Origin: Akkermansiaceae bacterium
GTDB lineage: Bacteria > Verrucomicrobiota > Verrucomicrobiia > Verrucomicrobiales > Akkermansiaceae
Length of the DNA: 26,329 nucleotides
Direction: 5' to 3'
Assembly (NCBI GenBank): GCA_023301645.1
Contig: JALZUH010000197.1
Location: forward strand, 1-26,329
Part shown: positions 6,656-14,807 of the stretch, one piece after another
How positions within the stretch are numbered: position 1 is the first letter of the stretch
How the letters are laid out: the number at the start of each line of letters is the position of its first letter
Position numbers and translations under genes: made by a program
The notes under the pieces: model-generated
Told to the model about the DNA's origin: nothing
Seen by the model: only the letters and a program-made list of their open reading frames with translations
The model's database searches: none

Positions 6656-7354
6656 TTAACGGTTGTTGTTACGACGGTCGTTACGATCATTGCGATCGCG
6701 ACGTGGACGACCTCCACCTGCTTGTGGCTTCTCTTCCTTCTTGTTCACCCAGCACTTGATGCCGATGATACCGTAAACGGTAGCAGCTTCTGCGAAACCG
6801 TAGTCGATAGGAACACGGAGAGTCTGAAGAGGAACTTTTCCTTCGCGATACCACTCAGCACGTGCAATATCTGCACCACCAAGACGACCACCGCAACGAA
6901 CACGGATGCCATCAGCACCGAACTCCATTGCTGTAGCAACAGCGCGCTTCATTGCACGACGGAAAGCGATACGACGCTCAAGCTGAACGGCAATGTTCTC
7001 CGCAACAAGCTGTGCATCAAGCTCAGGCTTACGAATCTCAAGGATATCAATCTTTACCTGGCAACCGCCACAAAGCTTGGAGATGTCGTTAGTCATCTTC
7101 TCGATTTCACTTCCCTTACGTCCGATAACAAGACCTGGACGGGCAGTAGATAGAGTGACGCGGATACTGTTCCAAGCACGCTCAATGATCACCTTTGAGA
7201 TACCTGAGTTGTGTAGACGCTTCTTGATGTATTTACGAATTTTAAGATCTTCGTGAAGCTTGTCAGTGTAGTCTGTTCCACTGGCATACCACTTGGAGCG
7301 CCAGTCTTTGTTGACTGCGAGACGGAAGGAGATAGGATTGATTTTCTGGCCCAT
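6656..7354 (-). CDS. rpsC: 30S ribosomal protein S3 (uS3)
   Basis: Head protein of the 30S subunit at the mRNA entry channel, with helicase-like contact to incoming mRNA. The 232-residue sequence begins MGQKINPISFRLAVNKDWRS, has a KH domain with GLVIGRKGSEIEKM (GXXG type), and the C-terminal domain AMEFGADGIRVRCGGRLGGA with ARAEWYREGKVPLQTLRVPI. After the core it ends in a low-complexity Arg/Asn/Asp tail (RPRRDRNDRNDRRNNNR). It is 37 bp downstream of rplV. Start codon region AAATTTAAAATTTAAAATC has no SD. Confidence 0.98.
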   Translation of the reverse strand: MGQKINPISFRLAVNKDWRSKWYASGTDYTDKLHEDLKIRKYIKKRLHNSGISKVIIERAWNSIRVTLSTARPGLVIGRKGSEIEKMTNDISKLCGGCQVKIDILEIRKPELDAQLVAENIAVQLERRIAFRRAMKRAVATAMEFGADGIRVRCGGRLGGADIARAEWYREGKVPLQTLRVPIDYGFAEAATVYGIIGIKCWVNKKEEKPQAGGGRPRRDRNDRNDRRNNNR

Positions 7355-7391
7355 GATTTTAAATTTTAAATTTGATATGATAAGCTATGGC

Positions 7392-8102
7392 CTAGCTTTC
7401 TTTGTTGTTCATTAACTCTTTAGCTTGTTCTAGCCAGTTGTCACGCTCGATACGTCCTTTGAATGAAAGTAACTGATCGAATGCGTCGATATTCTCTTTA
7501 GTCCAGTTTGAAACCTGCTCGTAAGTGTAAATACCGAATCCGTGAAGCTTCTCTTCAATAGCTGGGCCTACACCGCTGATTACCTTAAGGTCGTCGACCT
7601 GGTCTGGAGCTGTGTCAAAAACTTGTCCGAGCTCAAGCTTAGAAGCGTCAACCTCTTCGCTTGCTTTCTCTTCCTTAGCTACAGCCTCTTTTTTAGGTGC
7701 TGCTTTCTTAGATGCTCCGAGTGTGCGCTTCTTAGGCTTTGATGAACGCTCGCGTGGCTCAGCAATTTCCACTTCGTCAGTGAGTGTGATAAATAGGTGA
7801 CTAGTGCGCTTACGGATCGCAGCTGCAGAACCACGAGCACGTGGCTTAAAGCGCTTGAGCGTAGGCCCATCACCAACAGTTGATTCCTTAATGGTGAGAT
7901 CATCAGCGATGAGGTCGTGATTGTTCTCTGCATTTGCTACTGCACTCTTAAGAGTTTTAGTAAGTAGCTCTGCTGCTTTACGTGGTGTGTAAGCAAGAAC
8001 ATCAAGTGCTGCTGATACTGGCATTCCTTGAATGGCGCGGGCGACGTCACGAGCTTTCTTTGGAGAAATTCGTGCGTATTTGTAAGTGGATTTAACTTCC
8101 AT
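7392..8102 (-). CDS. rplV: 50S ribosomal protein L22 (uL22) fused to a helix-hairpin-helix domain
   Basis: Residues 1-112 are L22, which lines the exit tunnel with L4: YKYARISPKKARDVARAIQG at the start and the hairpin region GPTLKRFKPRARGSAAAIRK. Residues about 113-165 form a Lys/Ala/Glu-rich linker. Residues about 168-232 form a second domain, DDLKVISGVGPAIEEKLHGF then GIYTYEQVSNWTKENIDAF. This resembles the helix-hairpin-helix nucleic-acid-binding module (COG3743-like) known as a C-terminal extension on some other ribosomal proteins, such as L21. Total length is 236 against about 110 for plain L22. The frame is unbroken and the extension keeps the GxGP hairpin, so it looks functional. What it binds is unknown. 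Confidence 0.95.
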   Translation of the reverse strand: MEVKSTYKYARISPKKARDVARAIQGMPVSAALDVLAYTPRKAAELLTKTLKSAVANAENNHDLIADDLTIKESTVGDGPTLKRFKPRARGSAAAIRKRTSHLFITLTDEVEIAEPRERSSKPKKRTLGASKKAAPKKEAVAKEEKASEEVDASKLELGQVFDTAPDQVDDLKVISGVGPAIEEKLHGFGIYTYEQVSNWTKENIDAFDQLLSFKGRIERDNWLEQAKELMNNKES

Positions 8103-8129
8103 CGTTCTAGTTTTTAAAAAGTGAGTAAA

Positions 8130-8870
8130 TTATCGTTGTTCGGTCTGTATAGAAGCAATGTCGCCTGCGCGGATGTGCTCCTTTGTTTCGTCAAGTTCTG
8201 TTGGTAATACACCACTGAAATTCTCTCGAGTCTCAGCGACAATCACCTCGGCTACCTCTCGGTTACCTCGCAAGATGTCGAATCTCATACCGCGACGAAC
8301 GGATTGATTCTCACCAGCATTAATTACCGCCATTCCGCTTTCTGCGTCTATGCTGATAATCTTTGCCTGACTCAAATTGCCTAATGCAATCTGAGGGCGC
8401 GGTTTCTGCCTTATTCTGAGAGCTACGTCAAGCTCTCGTATTGAAGTTTCTAAATCAAGTCGTGCGTCTGAGTCGGCAATAACTGCCGTGCGAAGGTATT
8501 CGCGAAGGCTTGTCATAAGCTTTAAAGCTGCCGTTTCGGTAGCTATAACTTGCTTATCGAGCACTTCTGCATTCTTCACAGCTTGCAGGATCTTATCTTG
8601 GCCACCGTTGAGGAGATTGTCCCCTAGTGCAGCAAATCTAAGTCTCAAATCATTCGAGCTTTTCGTTAGCAGGTCTTCACGCTGCCTTGAGGCGGCGAGC
8701 TCTTCAGCTAATGTGTCGCGTTGATGATTTGATTTGGCCAGCTTACGTTCTAATACACGAACCTGATGATCTTTATCACCCTCAATTGCAGACTGTGCGA
8801 CACAAGGAACTGCAGCACCGAAAAGCATAACGCCGGTGAGTGCTGTAGTAAATTGTGATGAAATCTGCAT
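8130..8870 (-). CDS. Exported coiled-coil protein inside the S10 cluster, unknown function
   Basis: I do not recognise this as a named gene. From the ATG at 8870 it encodes 246 aa: a signal peptide (residues 1-26, hydrophobic core TALTGVMLFGAAVP, likely cut near VAQS), a charged heptad-like coiled coil (about 34-66, further helices to 155), and a C-terminal beta-rich domain (about 168-241: AKIISIDAESGMAVINAGEN, then VRRGMRFDILRG and RAGDIASI). The last resembles the G-x-G-x-x-x-G-x-x-F/GD pattern of FlgT C-terminal-like domains. An earlier in-frame start at 8963 would overlap rpsS by 56 bp and destroy the signal peptide, so I reject it. It lies 37 bp after rpsS and 27 bp before rplV on the same strand, so it should be cotranscribed with ribosomal genes although its product leaves the cytoplasm. 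Confidence 0.85.
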   Translation of the reverse strand: MQISSQFTTALTGVMLFGAAVPCVAQSAIEGDKDHQVRVLERKLAKSNHQRDTLAEELAASRQREDLLTKSSNDLRLRFAALGDNLLNGGQDKILQAVKNAEVLDKQVIATETAALKLMTSLREYLRTAVIADSDARLDLETSIRELDVALRIRQKPRPQIALGNLSQAKIISIDAESGMAVINAGENQSVRRGMRFDILRGNREVAEVIVAETRENFSGVLPTELDETKEHIRAGDIASIQTEQR

Positions 8871-8907
8871 GAGAGGGAGTGTTAAAGATGCTAGTCGTAG
8901 TTGGTAA

Positions 8908-9177
8908 TTAGCGCTTACCGATACCGCCGTGAGCCTTGAAGATACGAGTCGGTGAGAATTCACCGAGCTTGTGTCCTACCATGTTCTCATTGACGAAGAC
9001 TGTTGGGAAAGACTTGCCGTTGTGAACGTGGAATGTGTGACCTACGAAGTCAGGAGTAATGACAGAGCTACGGCTCCATGTTTTGATTGGCTTCTTATCG
9101 CCAGACGCTTCAGCTGCATCGATTTTAGCGAGTAGCTTCTGGTCAACGTAAGCACCTTTTTTGAGTGATCTTGGCAT
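8908..9177 (-). CDS. rpsS: 30S ribosomal protein S19 (uS19)
   Basis: 30S head protein near the A-site finger bridge. The 89-residue sequence MPRSLKKGAYVDQKLLAKID, SRSSVITPDFVGHTFHVHNG and VGHKLGEFSPTRIFKAHGG is fully typical, and length is normal. It follows rplB after 22 bp. In the standard S10 order rplV comes next; here an exported-protein gene is interposed. Confidence 0.98.
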   Translation of the reverse strand: MPRSLKKGAYVDQKLLAKIDAAEASGDKKPIKTWSRSSVITPDFVGHTFHVHNGKSFPTVFVNENMVGHKLGEFSPTRIFKAHGGIGKR

Positions 9178-9199
9178 TGTATATATCAGTTAGAGATTA

Positions 9200-10036
9200 T
9201 TATTTCTTGCGACGAGAAACGATGAACTTGTTACTCGGCTTGTATTTCTGACGAGTCTTCTGACCCTTCACGTGACCCCAAGGTGACTTAAGGTGCTGAC
9301 GTCCACCACCGGACTTTGACTTACCCTCACCACCACCATTCGGGTGATCAACAGGGTTCATACACATACCACGGACAGTTGGGCGAATGCCCTGCCAGCG
9401 GCTACGTCCAGCTTTACCAGAAACTTCGTTCATGTGATCGACGTTTCCGACGCGGCCGATTGTGCAGGCGCAGTCTGGGTTAAACTTACGGATCTCACCT
9501 GAAGGCATCTTCACGAGAGCTTGACCACTTTCTTCACGGTTGGAAAGAACGGCTTGCTGTCCAGCTGAACGAGCGATCTTACCACCAGTTCCTGGTGTCA
9601 TCTCGATGTTGTGGATAGCTGTTCCGAGTGGCACGTGCTTAAGCTTCATTGCATTTCCTGGCTTAGGAGGTGCAGTGTCACCTGACATGACTGTTGCGCC
9701 GACCTCAAGTCCGACAGGAGCAAGAATGTAGCTCTTTACGCCGTCTGCATACTCAAGGAGTGCGATGCGGCATGTGCGGTTTGGATCATACTCGATACCG
9801 AGCACAGTGGCTGCGATGTCAGTTTTGTTACGTTTGAAGTCAACAAGACGATACTTGCGCTTGTGTCCACCACCTTTGTGACGGCATGTGATACGACCCT
9901 GATTGTTACGGCCACCGCTCTTTTTGAGAGGGCGCGTAAGGCTTTTTTCAGGTGTTGATTTAGTAATCTCTTCGAATGAAGGAAGCTCCTTGTATCGATT
10001 AGAAGGTGTTATTGGTCTAAATGTTTTTAAAGGCAT
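9200..10036 (-). CDS. rplB: 50S ribosomal protein L2 (uL2)
   Basis: Large-subunit protein required for subunit joining and close to the peptidyl transferase centre. The 278-residue protein carries GRNNQGRITCRHKGGGHKRK, the SH3-like core with GVKSYILAPVGLEVGATVMS, and the signature MNPVDHPNGGGEGKSKSGGG. The usual motif in that loop is HPHGGGEG; here the second His is Asn, and other bacteria also vary at this position. The end SPWGHVKGQKTRQKYKPSNK and a basic tail are typical. It lies between rplW (59-bp gap) and rpsS. Confidence 0.98.
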   Translation of the reverse strand: MPLKTFRPITPSNRYKELPSFEEITKSTPEKSLTRPLKKSGGRNNQGRITCRHKGGGHKRKYRLVDFKRNKTDIAATVLGIEYDPNRTCRIALLEYADGVKSYILAPVGLEVGATVMSGDTAPPKPGNAMKLKHVPLGTAIHNIEMTPGTGGKIARSAGQQAVLSNREESGQALVKMPSGEIRKFNPDCACTIGRVGNVDHMNEVSGKAGRSRWQGIRPTVRGMCMNPVDHPNGGGEGKSKSGGGRQHLKSPWGHVKGQKTRQKYKPSNKFIVSRRKK

Positions 10037-10095
10037 AATTCGCTATTGGGTTCGATGTTATCGTTTCTCAGCGGGTTAAATAAATGATTTCTTAA

Positions 10096-10380
10096 TTAAA
10101 CGAGGTCAAGTGACTCGCCATCCTTAAGACGGACAATGGCTTTTTTCCAATGTGCAGTGCGGCCAGCATCAGCGCGACGGTTGCGCTTCTTCTTGCCCTG
10201 AACGTTAAGTGTGCGAACGGTAGCAACCTTCTTTCCGAAGAGTTCCTCAATAGCGCGCTTGACGGCAAGTTTATTTGCGTCGCGAGCTACTTTGAACACA
10301 TACTCGTTGTTCTCTTCCTGTAGTAGTGTGGCTTTCTCACTGATGAGAACAGTGTCGATGACCTGATAAATATCTTTCAT
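10096..10380 (-). CDS. rplW: 50S ribosomal protein L23 (uL23)
   Basis: Exit-tunnel rim protein that is the main docking point for trigger factor and the signal recognition particle. The 94-residue sequence has TVLISEKATLLQEENNEYVF, the AVKRAIEELFGKKVATVRTL helix-strand block and the basic loop GKKKRNRRADAGRTAHWKKA. Length is normal. It lies between rplD (22-bp gap) and rplB. Confidence 0.98.
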   Translation of the reverse strand: MKDIYQVIDTVLISEKATLLQEENNEYVFKVARDANKLAVKRAIEELFGKKVATVRTLNVQGKKKRNRRADAGRTAHWKKAIVRLKDGESLDLV

Positions 10381-10402
10381 GGTTTCGAGTTAGTTAAATG
10401 GG

Positions 10403-11008
10403 TTATGCCGTGCGGCGTGCGAAGGTCTCGTATGAATCTTCGACAAGGATGACTGTATTGGCGTGCATGAGCTGCTCGATGTTCACCTCTGAAGCTGTCA
10501 TGAGAAGAACATTTTGGACGTTACGACCAGCAAGGTAAGTTGCATCATCAAACTTCTCTGCAACAACGATGACCTTACGTGACTCAGTAAGTGCCTTAAC
10601 AGCAGCTACAAATGACTTGGTCTTGCCGTCAGCAATAGAGAATGATGGAACTGCAATAACAGCGCTCTCATTGAGGAGATCACCAAGAACCTTACGAAGA
10701 GCAAGCTTACGAACGCTCTTGTTAACTGTCTTAGAGTAATCACGGTTACGTGGTCCAAAGGAGTTACCACCACCACGCCAGATTGGGTTGGTTGTGTTAC
10801 CGGCACGTGCACGGCCAGTTCCTTTTTGTTTCCAAAGCTTCTTGTTTGAACCTTTGACTTCACCACGTGTCTTAGTCTGTGCGGTGCCACTACGACGATT
10901 TGCGCGGTAAGCAGTGATGAGATCGTGAACAGCTTGATCACCTTTGTGACCATCGATCACTTGGATGTTTAACGCTGTTGCGTCTTGAATAGAAAGTGTT
11001 TTAGACAT
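10403..11008 (-). CDS. rplD: 50S ribosomal protein L4 (uL4)
   Basis: Lines the exit tunnel with L22. In E. coli it also represses the S10 operon; I saw no obvious L4 leader target here, since rpsJ is only 59 bp from fusA. The 201-residue sequence has the tunnel loop TKTRGEVKGSNKKLWKQKGT, RARAGNTTNPIWRGGG, and the C-terminal Rossmann-like part with RNVQNVLLMTASEVNIEQLM and NTVILVEDSYETF. Length equals E. coli L4. It is 19 bp after rplC. Confidence 0.97.
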   Translation of the reverse strand: MSKTLSIQDATALNIQVIDGHKGDQAVHDLITAYRANRRSGTAQTKTRGEVKGSNKKLWKQKGTGRARAGNTTNPIWRGGGNSFGPRNRDYSKTVNKSVRKLALRKVLGDLLNESAVIAVPSFSIADGKTKSFVAAVKALTESRKVIVVAEKFDDATYLAGRNVQNVLLMTASEVNIEQLMHANTVILVEDSYETFARRTA

Positions 11009-11027
11009 TGTCTTAATAAATTAACGG

Positions 11028-11678
11028 TTACTTAGCAGCTGATTTTTTGATAGCTGGGCGGATAACAACATAAGCACCATTGTGACCAGGAACTGCGCCT
11101 GACACGAGGATCACGTTGTCTTCAGGGCGAACCTGAACGATTTTAAGGTTTTGAACTGTGCGGCTGTATACACCGTGACGACCTGGCATCTTTTTGTTTT
11201 TCCAAATACGTCCTGGCCATGTTCCTGCACCTACACCACCTGGGCGACGGTGCATCATGTGACCGTGTGAGTCAGGCTGTCCTGCGAAGTTGTAACGCTT
11301 AACAACACCCTGGAAACCTTTACCCTTGGTTGTGCCGATAGCATCAACCCACTGGCCAGCTTCGAAAAGCTCTGCACCTGGGTGTGCTTCTTTAGTATCA
11401 GGGAGTTCTGCGTCAGCTTCGAATCTGAACTCTTTAACAAGCTTCTTCGGAGATGTTCCGTATTTGCTAAAGTGTCCGCGCTTTGGAAGATTGAGGCGGA
11501 ATTCTTTTTGGTCGTCGTAACCTACCTGAACAGCTGAGTAGCCGTCAGTTTCAGTTGTTTTGACCTGAAGAAATTCGTTACCTGCAACGTCAACAACGGT
11601 GACAGGGATAGATGTGCCAGCTTCTGCATCAAAGATGCGAGTCATACCGACTTTTTTTCCTAGTAGTCCTAGTGCCAT
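11028..11678 (-). CDS. rplC: 50S ribosomal protein L3 (uL3)
   Basis: One of the two assembly-initiating 50S proteins; its extended loop reaches toward the peptidyl transferase centre. The 216-residue sequence starts MALGLLGKKVGMTRIFDAEA and has the loop GTTKGKGFQGVVKRYNFAGQ, SHGHMMHRRPGGVGAGTWPG and KMPGRHG, then VILVSGAVPGHNGAYVVIRP. Length is normal (E. coli 209). It follows rpsJ after 56 bp, and the start is preceded by TATTTAACCATATAATTTAT rather than an SD. Confidence 0.97.
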   Translation of the reverse strand: MALGLLGKKVGMTRIFDAEAGTSIPVTVVDVAGNEFLQVKTTETDGYSAVQVGYDDQKEFRLNLPKRGHFSKYGTSPKKLVKEFRFEADAELPDTKEAHPGAELFEAGQWVDAIGTTKGKGFQGVVKRYNFAGQPDSHGHMMHRRPGGVGAGTWPGRIWKNKKMPGRHGVYSRTVQNLKIVQVRPEDNVILVSGAVPGHNGAYVVIRPAIKKSAAK

Positions 11679-11734
11679 GGTTCTTATAAATTATATGGTT
11701 AAATAGTAGAGTAATTCGAGTATCGGGCTTGGGC

Positions 11735-12043
11735 TCAGATACGGATTGCGATGTCAACTCCTGCAGGAAGATTAAGCTTCTTGAGCTCATCAACTGTGCG
11801 TGCGGTTGGATCTACGATGTCGAGCATACGCTTATGCGTGCGAATCTCGAACTGCTCAGCAGACTTTTTATTCTGGTTTACTGAACGGTTAACACTGAAC
11901 TTCTCAATGCGTGTAGGCAATGGGATAGGTCCTGCGACTTTAGCTCCTGTACGTTTAGCGGTCTCAACGATTTCCAAGGCGGATTTGTCGATTGCACGAT
12001 GATCGTATGCACGGAGGCGAATTCTGATTTTCTGCTGTTGCAT
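11735..12043 (-). CDS. rpsJ: 30S ribosomal protein S10 (uS10)
   Basis: 30S head protein; in E. coli it also serves as NusE in antitermination complexes. The 102-residue sequence KIRIRLRAYDHRAIDKSALE, GPIPLPTRIEKFSVNRS and FEIRTHKRMLDIVDPTARTV, with the end LPAGVDIAIRI, is typical. Length matches E. coli S10 (103). It follows fusA by 59 bp; tuf, which often sits here, is absent, so the str and S10 units are joined directly. Confidence 0.98.
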   Translation of the reverse strand: MQQQKIRIRLRAYDHRAIDKSALEIVETAKRTGAKVAGPIPLPTRIEKFSVNRSVNQNKKSAEQFEIRTHKRMLDIVDPTARTVDELKKLNLPAGVDIAIRI

Positions 12044-12102
12044 GTCGGATTATAGTTAGATTATTAGAGGATGGTAGGTGGTGATTATTTCTGCGCTGAT
12101 TA

Positions 12103-14256
12103 TTAGCTAGCGTAGGCGTAGTCATTGGTGAGTTCGTCTACAATTGCTTGCGGGACTTGCTCGAAACTTTTTGGCTTCATAGTGTAGTCTGCACGACCAC
12201 TAGAAAGGGTTCTGACGGCTGTTGAGTAGCCGAACATTTGTGACAGAGGGACGATGGCTCTGAGTATCGCGTGAGTTGGTTTACTCTCGATTTCTTGGAT
12301 CTGTCCGCGACGGCGTGTAAGATCTCCCATGATGTCACCTTGGTAGTCTTCTGGAGTAGCTACTTCTACATCCATCACTGGCTCTAGTAGCACTGGGCTT
12401 GCCTGATTGAATGCATCTCTCATAGCGAGAATAGCTGCCATTTTGAAAGCGTTTTCATTCGAGTCAACATCGTGTGCTGAGCCGTCAGTGAGATTAACAT
12501 GAACATCAACAACAGGATATCCAGCGATGACGCCATTGGTCATCGAGTTTTTAATACCTGAAAGAACAGATGTAATGAACTCCTTGGGGATAACTCCACC
12601 AGTGAGCTGGTTATCAATAGTAAGACCTTTACCCTGCTCGCCCGGGGCGACATCAAGAACCACATGGCCGTATTGACCTTTACCACCTGATTGCTTTTTA
12701 AGAAGGCCTTCGCCCTTAGCTGGAGCCGTAATCGTCTCACGATAGGCAATCTGTGGTTTACCAACACCGCAAGCTACCTTGAACTCACGCTGCATACGAT
12801 CGACGATGACTTCGAGGTGAAGCTCGCCCATACCTGAAATGATAGTTTGTCCTGTATCAGGGTCAGTCTTGACCATGAAAGTAGGATCTTCCTCCGACAG
12901 TCTGGCTAATGCGATAGCCATCTTTTCCTGATCAACAACAGTCTTAGGCTCTACTGCCATGGAGATCACAGGCTCCGGGAAGAGTGGTGGTTCGAGCATG
13001 ATGTCGAAGCCTTGGGTGCAGATAGTATCACCTGTCTGCACATTTTTGAGACCTACGATAGCGGCGATATCACCTGAATAGCAGGTCTCGATATCTTCAT
13101 GCTTATCTGCGTGCATCTTAATAAGACGACCGATACGCTCTTTTTTACCCGTGCGTGGGTTATACACCATGTCACCCTTGGAAACTGTTCCTGAGTAGAC
13201 ACGGAAGAAAATAAGTTTTCCGACATACTTGTCTGCCCACAGCTTGAATGCGAGAGAGCAGAATTGTTCGTTGTCGTCAGTTTTTGCAAGAACCTCAGCT
13301 GCGTCGTCTTCAGGATGTTGTCCTTGTGCAGCTGGGATGTCTAGCGGACTTGGCAGATAGTCAGTGACTGCGTCGAGAAGGAACTGGACACCCTTATTCT
13401 TAAAGGCTGATCCCCCTGCTACAGGAACGACTTGGTTGCTTATAGTAGCTCTGCGAAGCGCCTCTTTGATATCAGCTGTAGTGATTTCTTCCTCCATGAG
13501 GAATTTCTCACCAATCACTTCGTCACAGTCACAAAGAATCGAGATGAGATCCTCACGAGCAGATTCAGCTTCAGCGAGAAGGTCACCTTCTAGTGCGTGA
13601 ACTTCGAACGTTGAACCCATGGTGTCGTCATCCTTGTAGATGACTGACTTCATGTTTACTACGTCGATTTGACCACTTAGCTCCTCTTCGGAACCAATTG
13701 GGATAAGAATTCGAACTGCCTCTATACCGAATTTTTCTTTGATGTCTTGGAAGACGTTTTCAAAGTTAGCACCGGTGCGATCCATCTTATTAACAAAAAC
13801 AATGCGAGGGACATTGTATTTATCAGCCTGACGCCAGACAGTTTCAGTCTGGGGCTGAACTCCTGCAACACCACAGAAGACCACAATAGCACCGTCGAGC
13901 ACGCGTAATGAGCGCTCAACTTCAGCGGTGAAGTCTACATGACCTGGAGTATCGATGATATTGACGCGCTGCTTTTGCTTTTCGTAAAGCTTAACAACAC
14001 CGTCGAGCGGTTGCTGGATCCACTCACATGTCACAGCAGCAGAAGTGATCGTGATACCACGCTCGCGCTCCTGCTCCATGTGATCGGTGACAGTCGCTCC
14101 ATCATGAACTTCACCTATGCGGTGAATCATCCCTGTGTAGAATAAGATACGCTCAGTGAGTGTGGTCTTACCTGCATCAATGTGCGCAGCGATCCCAATA
14201 TTCCTTGTGCGCTCCAGAGGGTATGGGCGTTTAGGATGATTAGGATTCTGAGACAT
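12103..14256 (-). CDS. fusA: Elongation factor G
   Basis: GTPase that drives translocation of tRNA and mRNA and, with ribosome recycling factor, splits the ribosome. The 717-residue protein shows the G1 loop AHIDAGKTT (residues 24-32), switch I region around RERGITITSAAVT, G3 DTPGH (102-106) and G4 NKMD (156-159). Domain II follows with VYSGTVSKGDMVYNPRTGKK, then domain III GMGELHLEVIVDRM and domain IV ending in a RRRGQIQEIES-type element and MFGYSTAVRTLSSGRADYTM. Length is normal (E. coli 704). All catalytic motifs are present, so this is a standard translation EF-G. It lies between rpsG (45-bp gap) and rpsJ. Confidence 0.98.
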   Translation of the reverse strand: MSQNPNHPKRPYPLERTRNIGIAAHIDAGKTTLTERILFYTGMIHRIGEVHDGATVTDHMEQERERGITITSAAVTCEWIQQPLDGVVKLYEKQKQRVNIIDTPGHVDFTAEVERSLRVLDGAIVVFCGVAGVQPQTETVWRQADKYNVPRIVFVNKMDRTGANFENVFQDIKEKFGIEAVRILIPIGSEEELSGQIDVVNMKSVIYKDDDTMGSTFEVHALEGDLLAEAESAREDLISILCDCDEVIGEKFLMEEEITTADIKEALRRATISNQVVPVAGGSAFKNKGVQFLLDAVTDYLPSPLDIPAAQGQHPEDDAAEVLAKTDDNEQFCSLAFKLWADKYVGKLIFFRVYSGTVSKGDMVYNPRTGKKERIGRLIKMHADKHEDIETCYSGDIAAIVGLKNVQTGDTICTQGFDIMLEPPLFPEPVISMAVEPKTVVDQEKMAIALARLSEEDPTFMVKTDPDTGQTIISGMGELHLEVIVDRMQREFKVACGVGKPQIAYRETITAPAKGEGLLKKQSGGKGQYGHVVLDVAPGEQGKGLTIDNQLTGGVIPKEFITSVLSGIKNSMTNGVIAGYPVVDVHVNLTDGSAHDVDSNENAFKMAAILAMRDAFNQASPVLLEPVMDVEVATPEDYQGDIMGDLTRRRGQIQEIESKPTHAILRAIVPLSQMFGYSTAVRTLSSGRADYTMKPKSFEQVPQAIVDELTNDYAYAS

Positions 14257-14301
14257 GACTTCGAGGAATGGGTGTGATGGAGTCTTATAAATTCGCTGGA
14301 A

Positions 14302-14775
14302 TTAGAAGCGGAAGTGAGCAAATGCACGGTTGGCCTGCGCCATCTTGTGCATGTCGTCGCGCTTGCGAACTGCGTTACCTTGATTGTTTGCTGCGTCCTT
14401 GATCTCGTTTGAGAGAGCAACGTGCATTGGAGTTCCTTTTTTGTTACGCGCGAAGGTAACAAGCCAACGCATTGCGAGTGACTCAGAACGTGCTGCATCT
14501 ACTTCGAGAGGCACCTGGTAAGTAGCACCACCAACACGGCGGCTTTTCACCTCTACGCGTGGCTTAGCATTTTCAAGAGCACGAGTAACAACCTCTAGTG
14601 GGTCGACTGTGTCAGTGCCATCGTTTGCTTTATCGATAGCAGCATAAACGATACGCTCAGAGAGCGAACGCTTACCGTCGCGCATCACTTTACTGATGAG
14701 CTTGCCTACGACAGGGCTGTCATAGCGAGGATCCCTTGTTTCAGGACGATTATAAACTTTTTTACGGCGAGCCAT
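14302..14775 (-). CDS. rpsG: 30S ribosomal protein S7 (uS7)
   Basis: Primary organiser of the 30S head and a neighbour of E-site tRNA. In E. coli it is the autogenous repressor of the str operon, binding the rpsL-rpsG spacer. The 157-residue sequence MARRKKVYNRPETRDPRYDS, KLISKVMRDGKRSLSERIVY, NAKPRVEVKSRRVGGATYQV and MRWLVTFARNKKG is typical. The rpsL-rpsG gap is only 32 bp, too short for the long E. coli style spacer target. Confidence 0.98.
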   Translation of the reverse strand: MARRKKVYNRPETRDPRYDSPVVGKLISKVMRDGKRSLSERIVYAAIDKANDGTDTVDPLEVVTRALENAKPRVEVKSRRVGGATYQVPLEVDAARSESLAMRWLVTFARNKKGTPMHVALSNEIKDAANNQGNAVRKRDDMHKMAQANRAFAHFRF

Positions 14776-14807
14776 AGTATTATTTGATTAAATGGTTTTG
14801 TGAAAAA

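Noticed and set aside
8871..8963. Longer start for the exported protein, overlapping rpsS
   Set aside because: It would put a polar leader before a clear signal peptide and overlap the rpsS coding sequence; the ATG at 8870 fits better.
12044..12060. TATAAT six bases before the rpsJ start
   Set aside because: No -35 at a suitable distance, and it would start transcription at or after the ATG; part of the general AT-rich upstream pattern.
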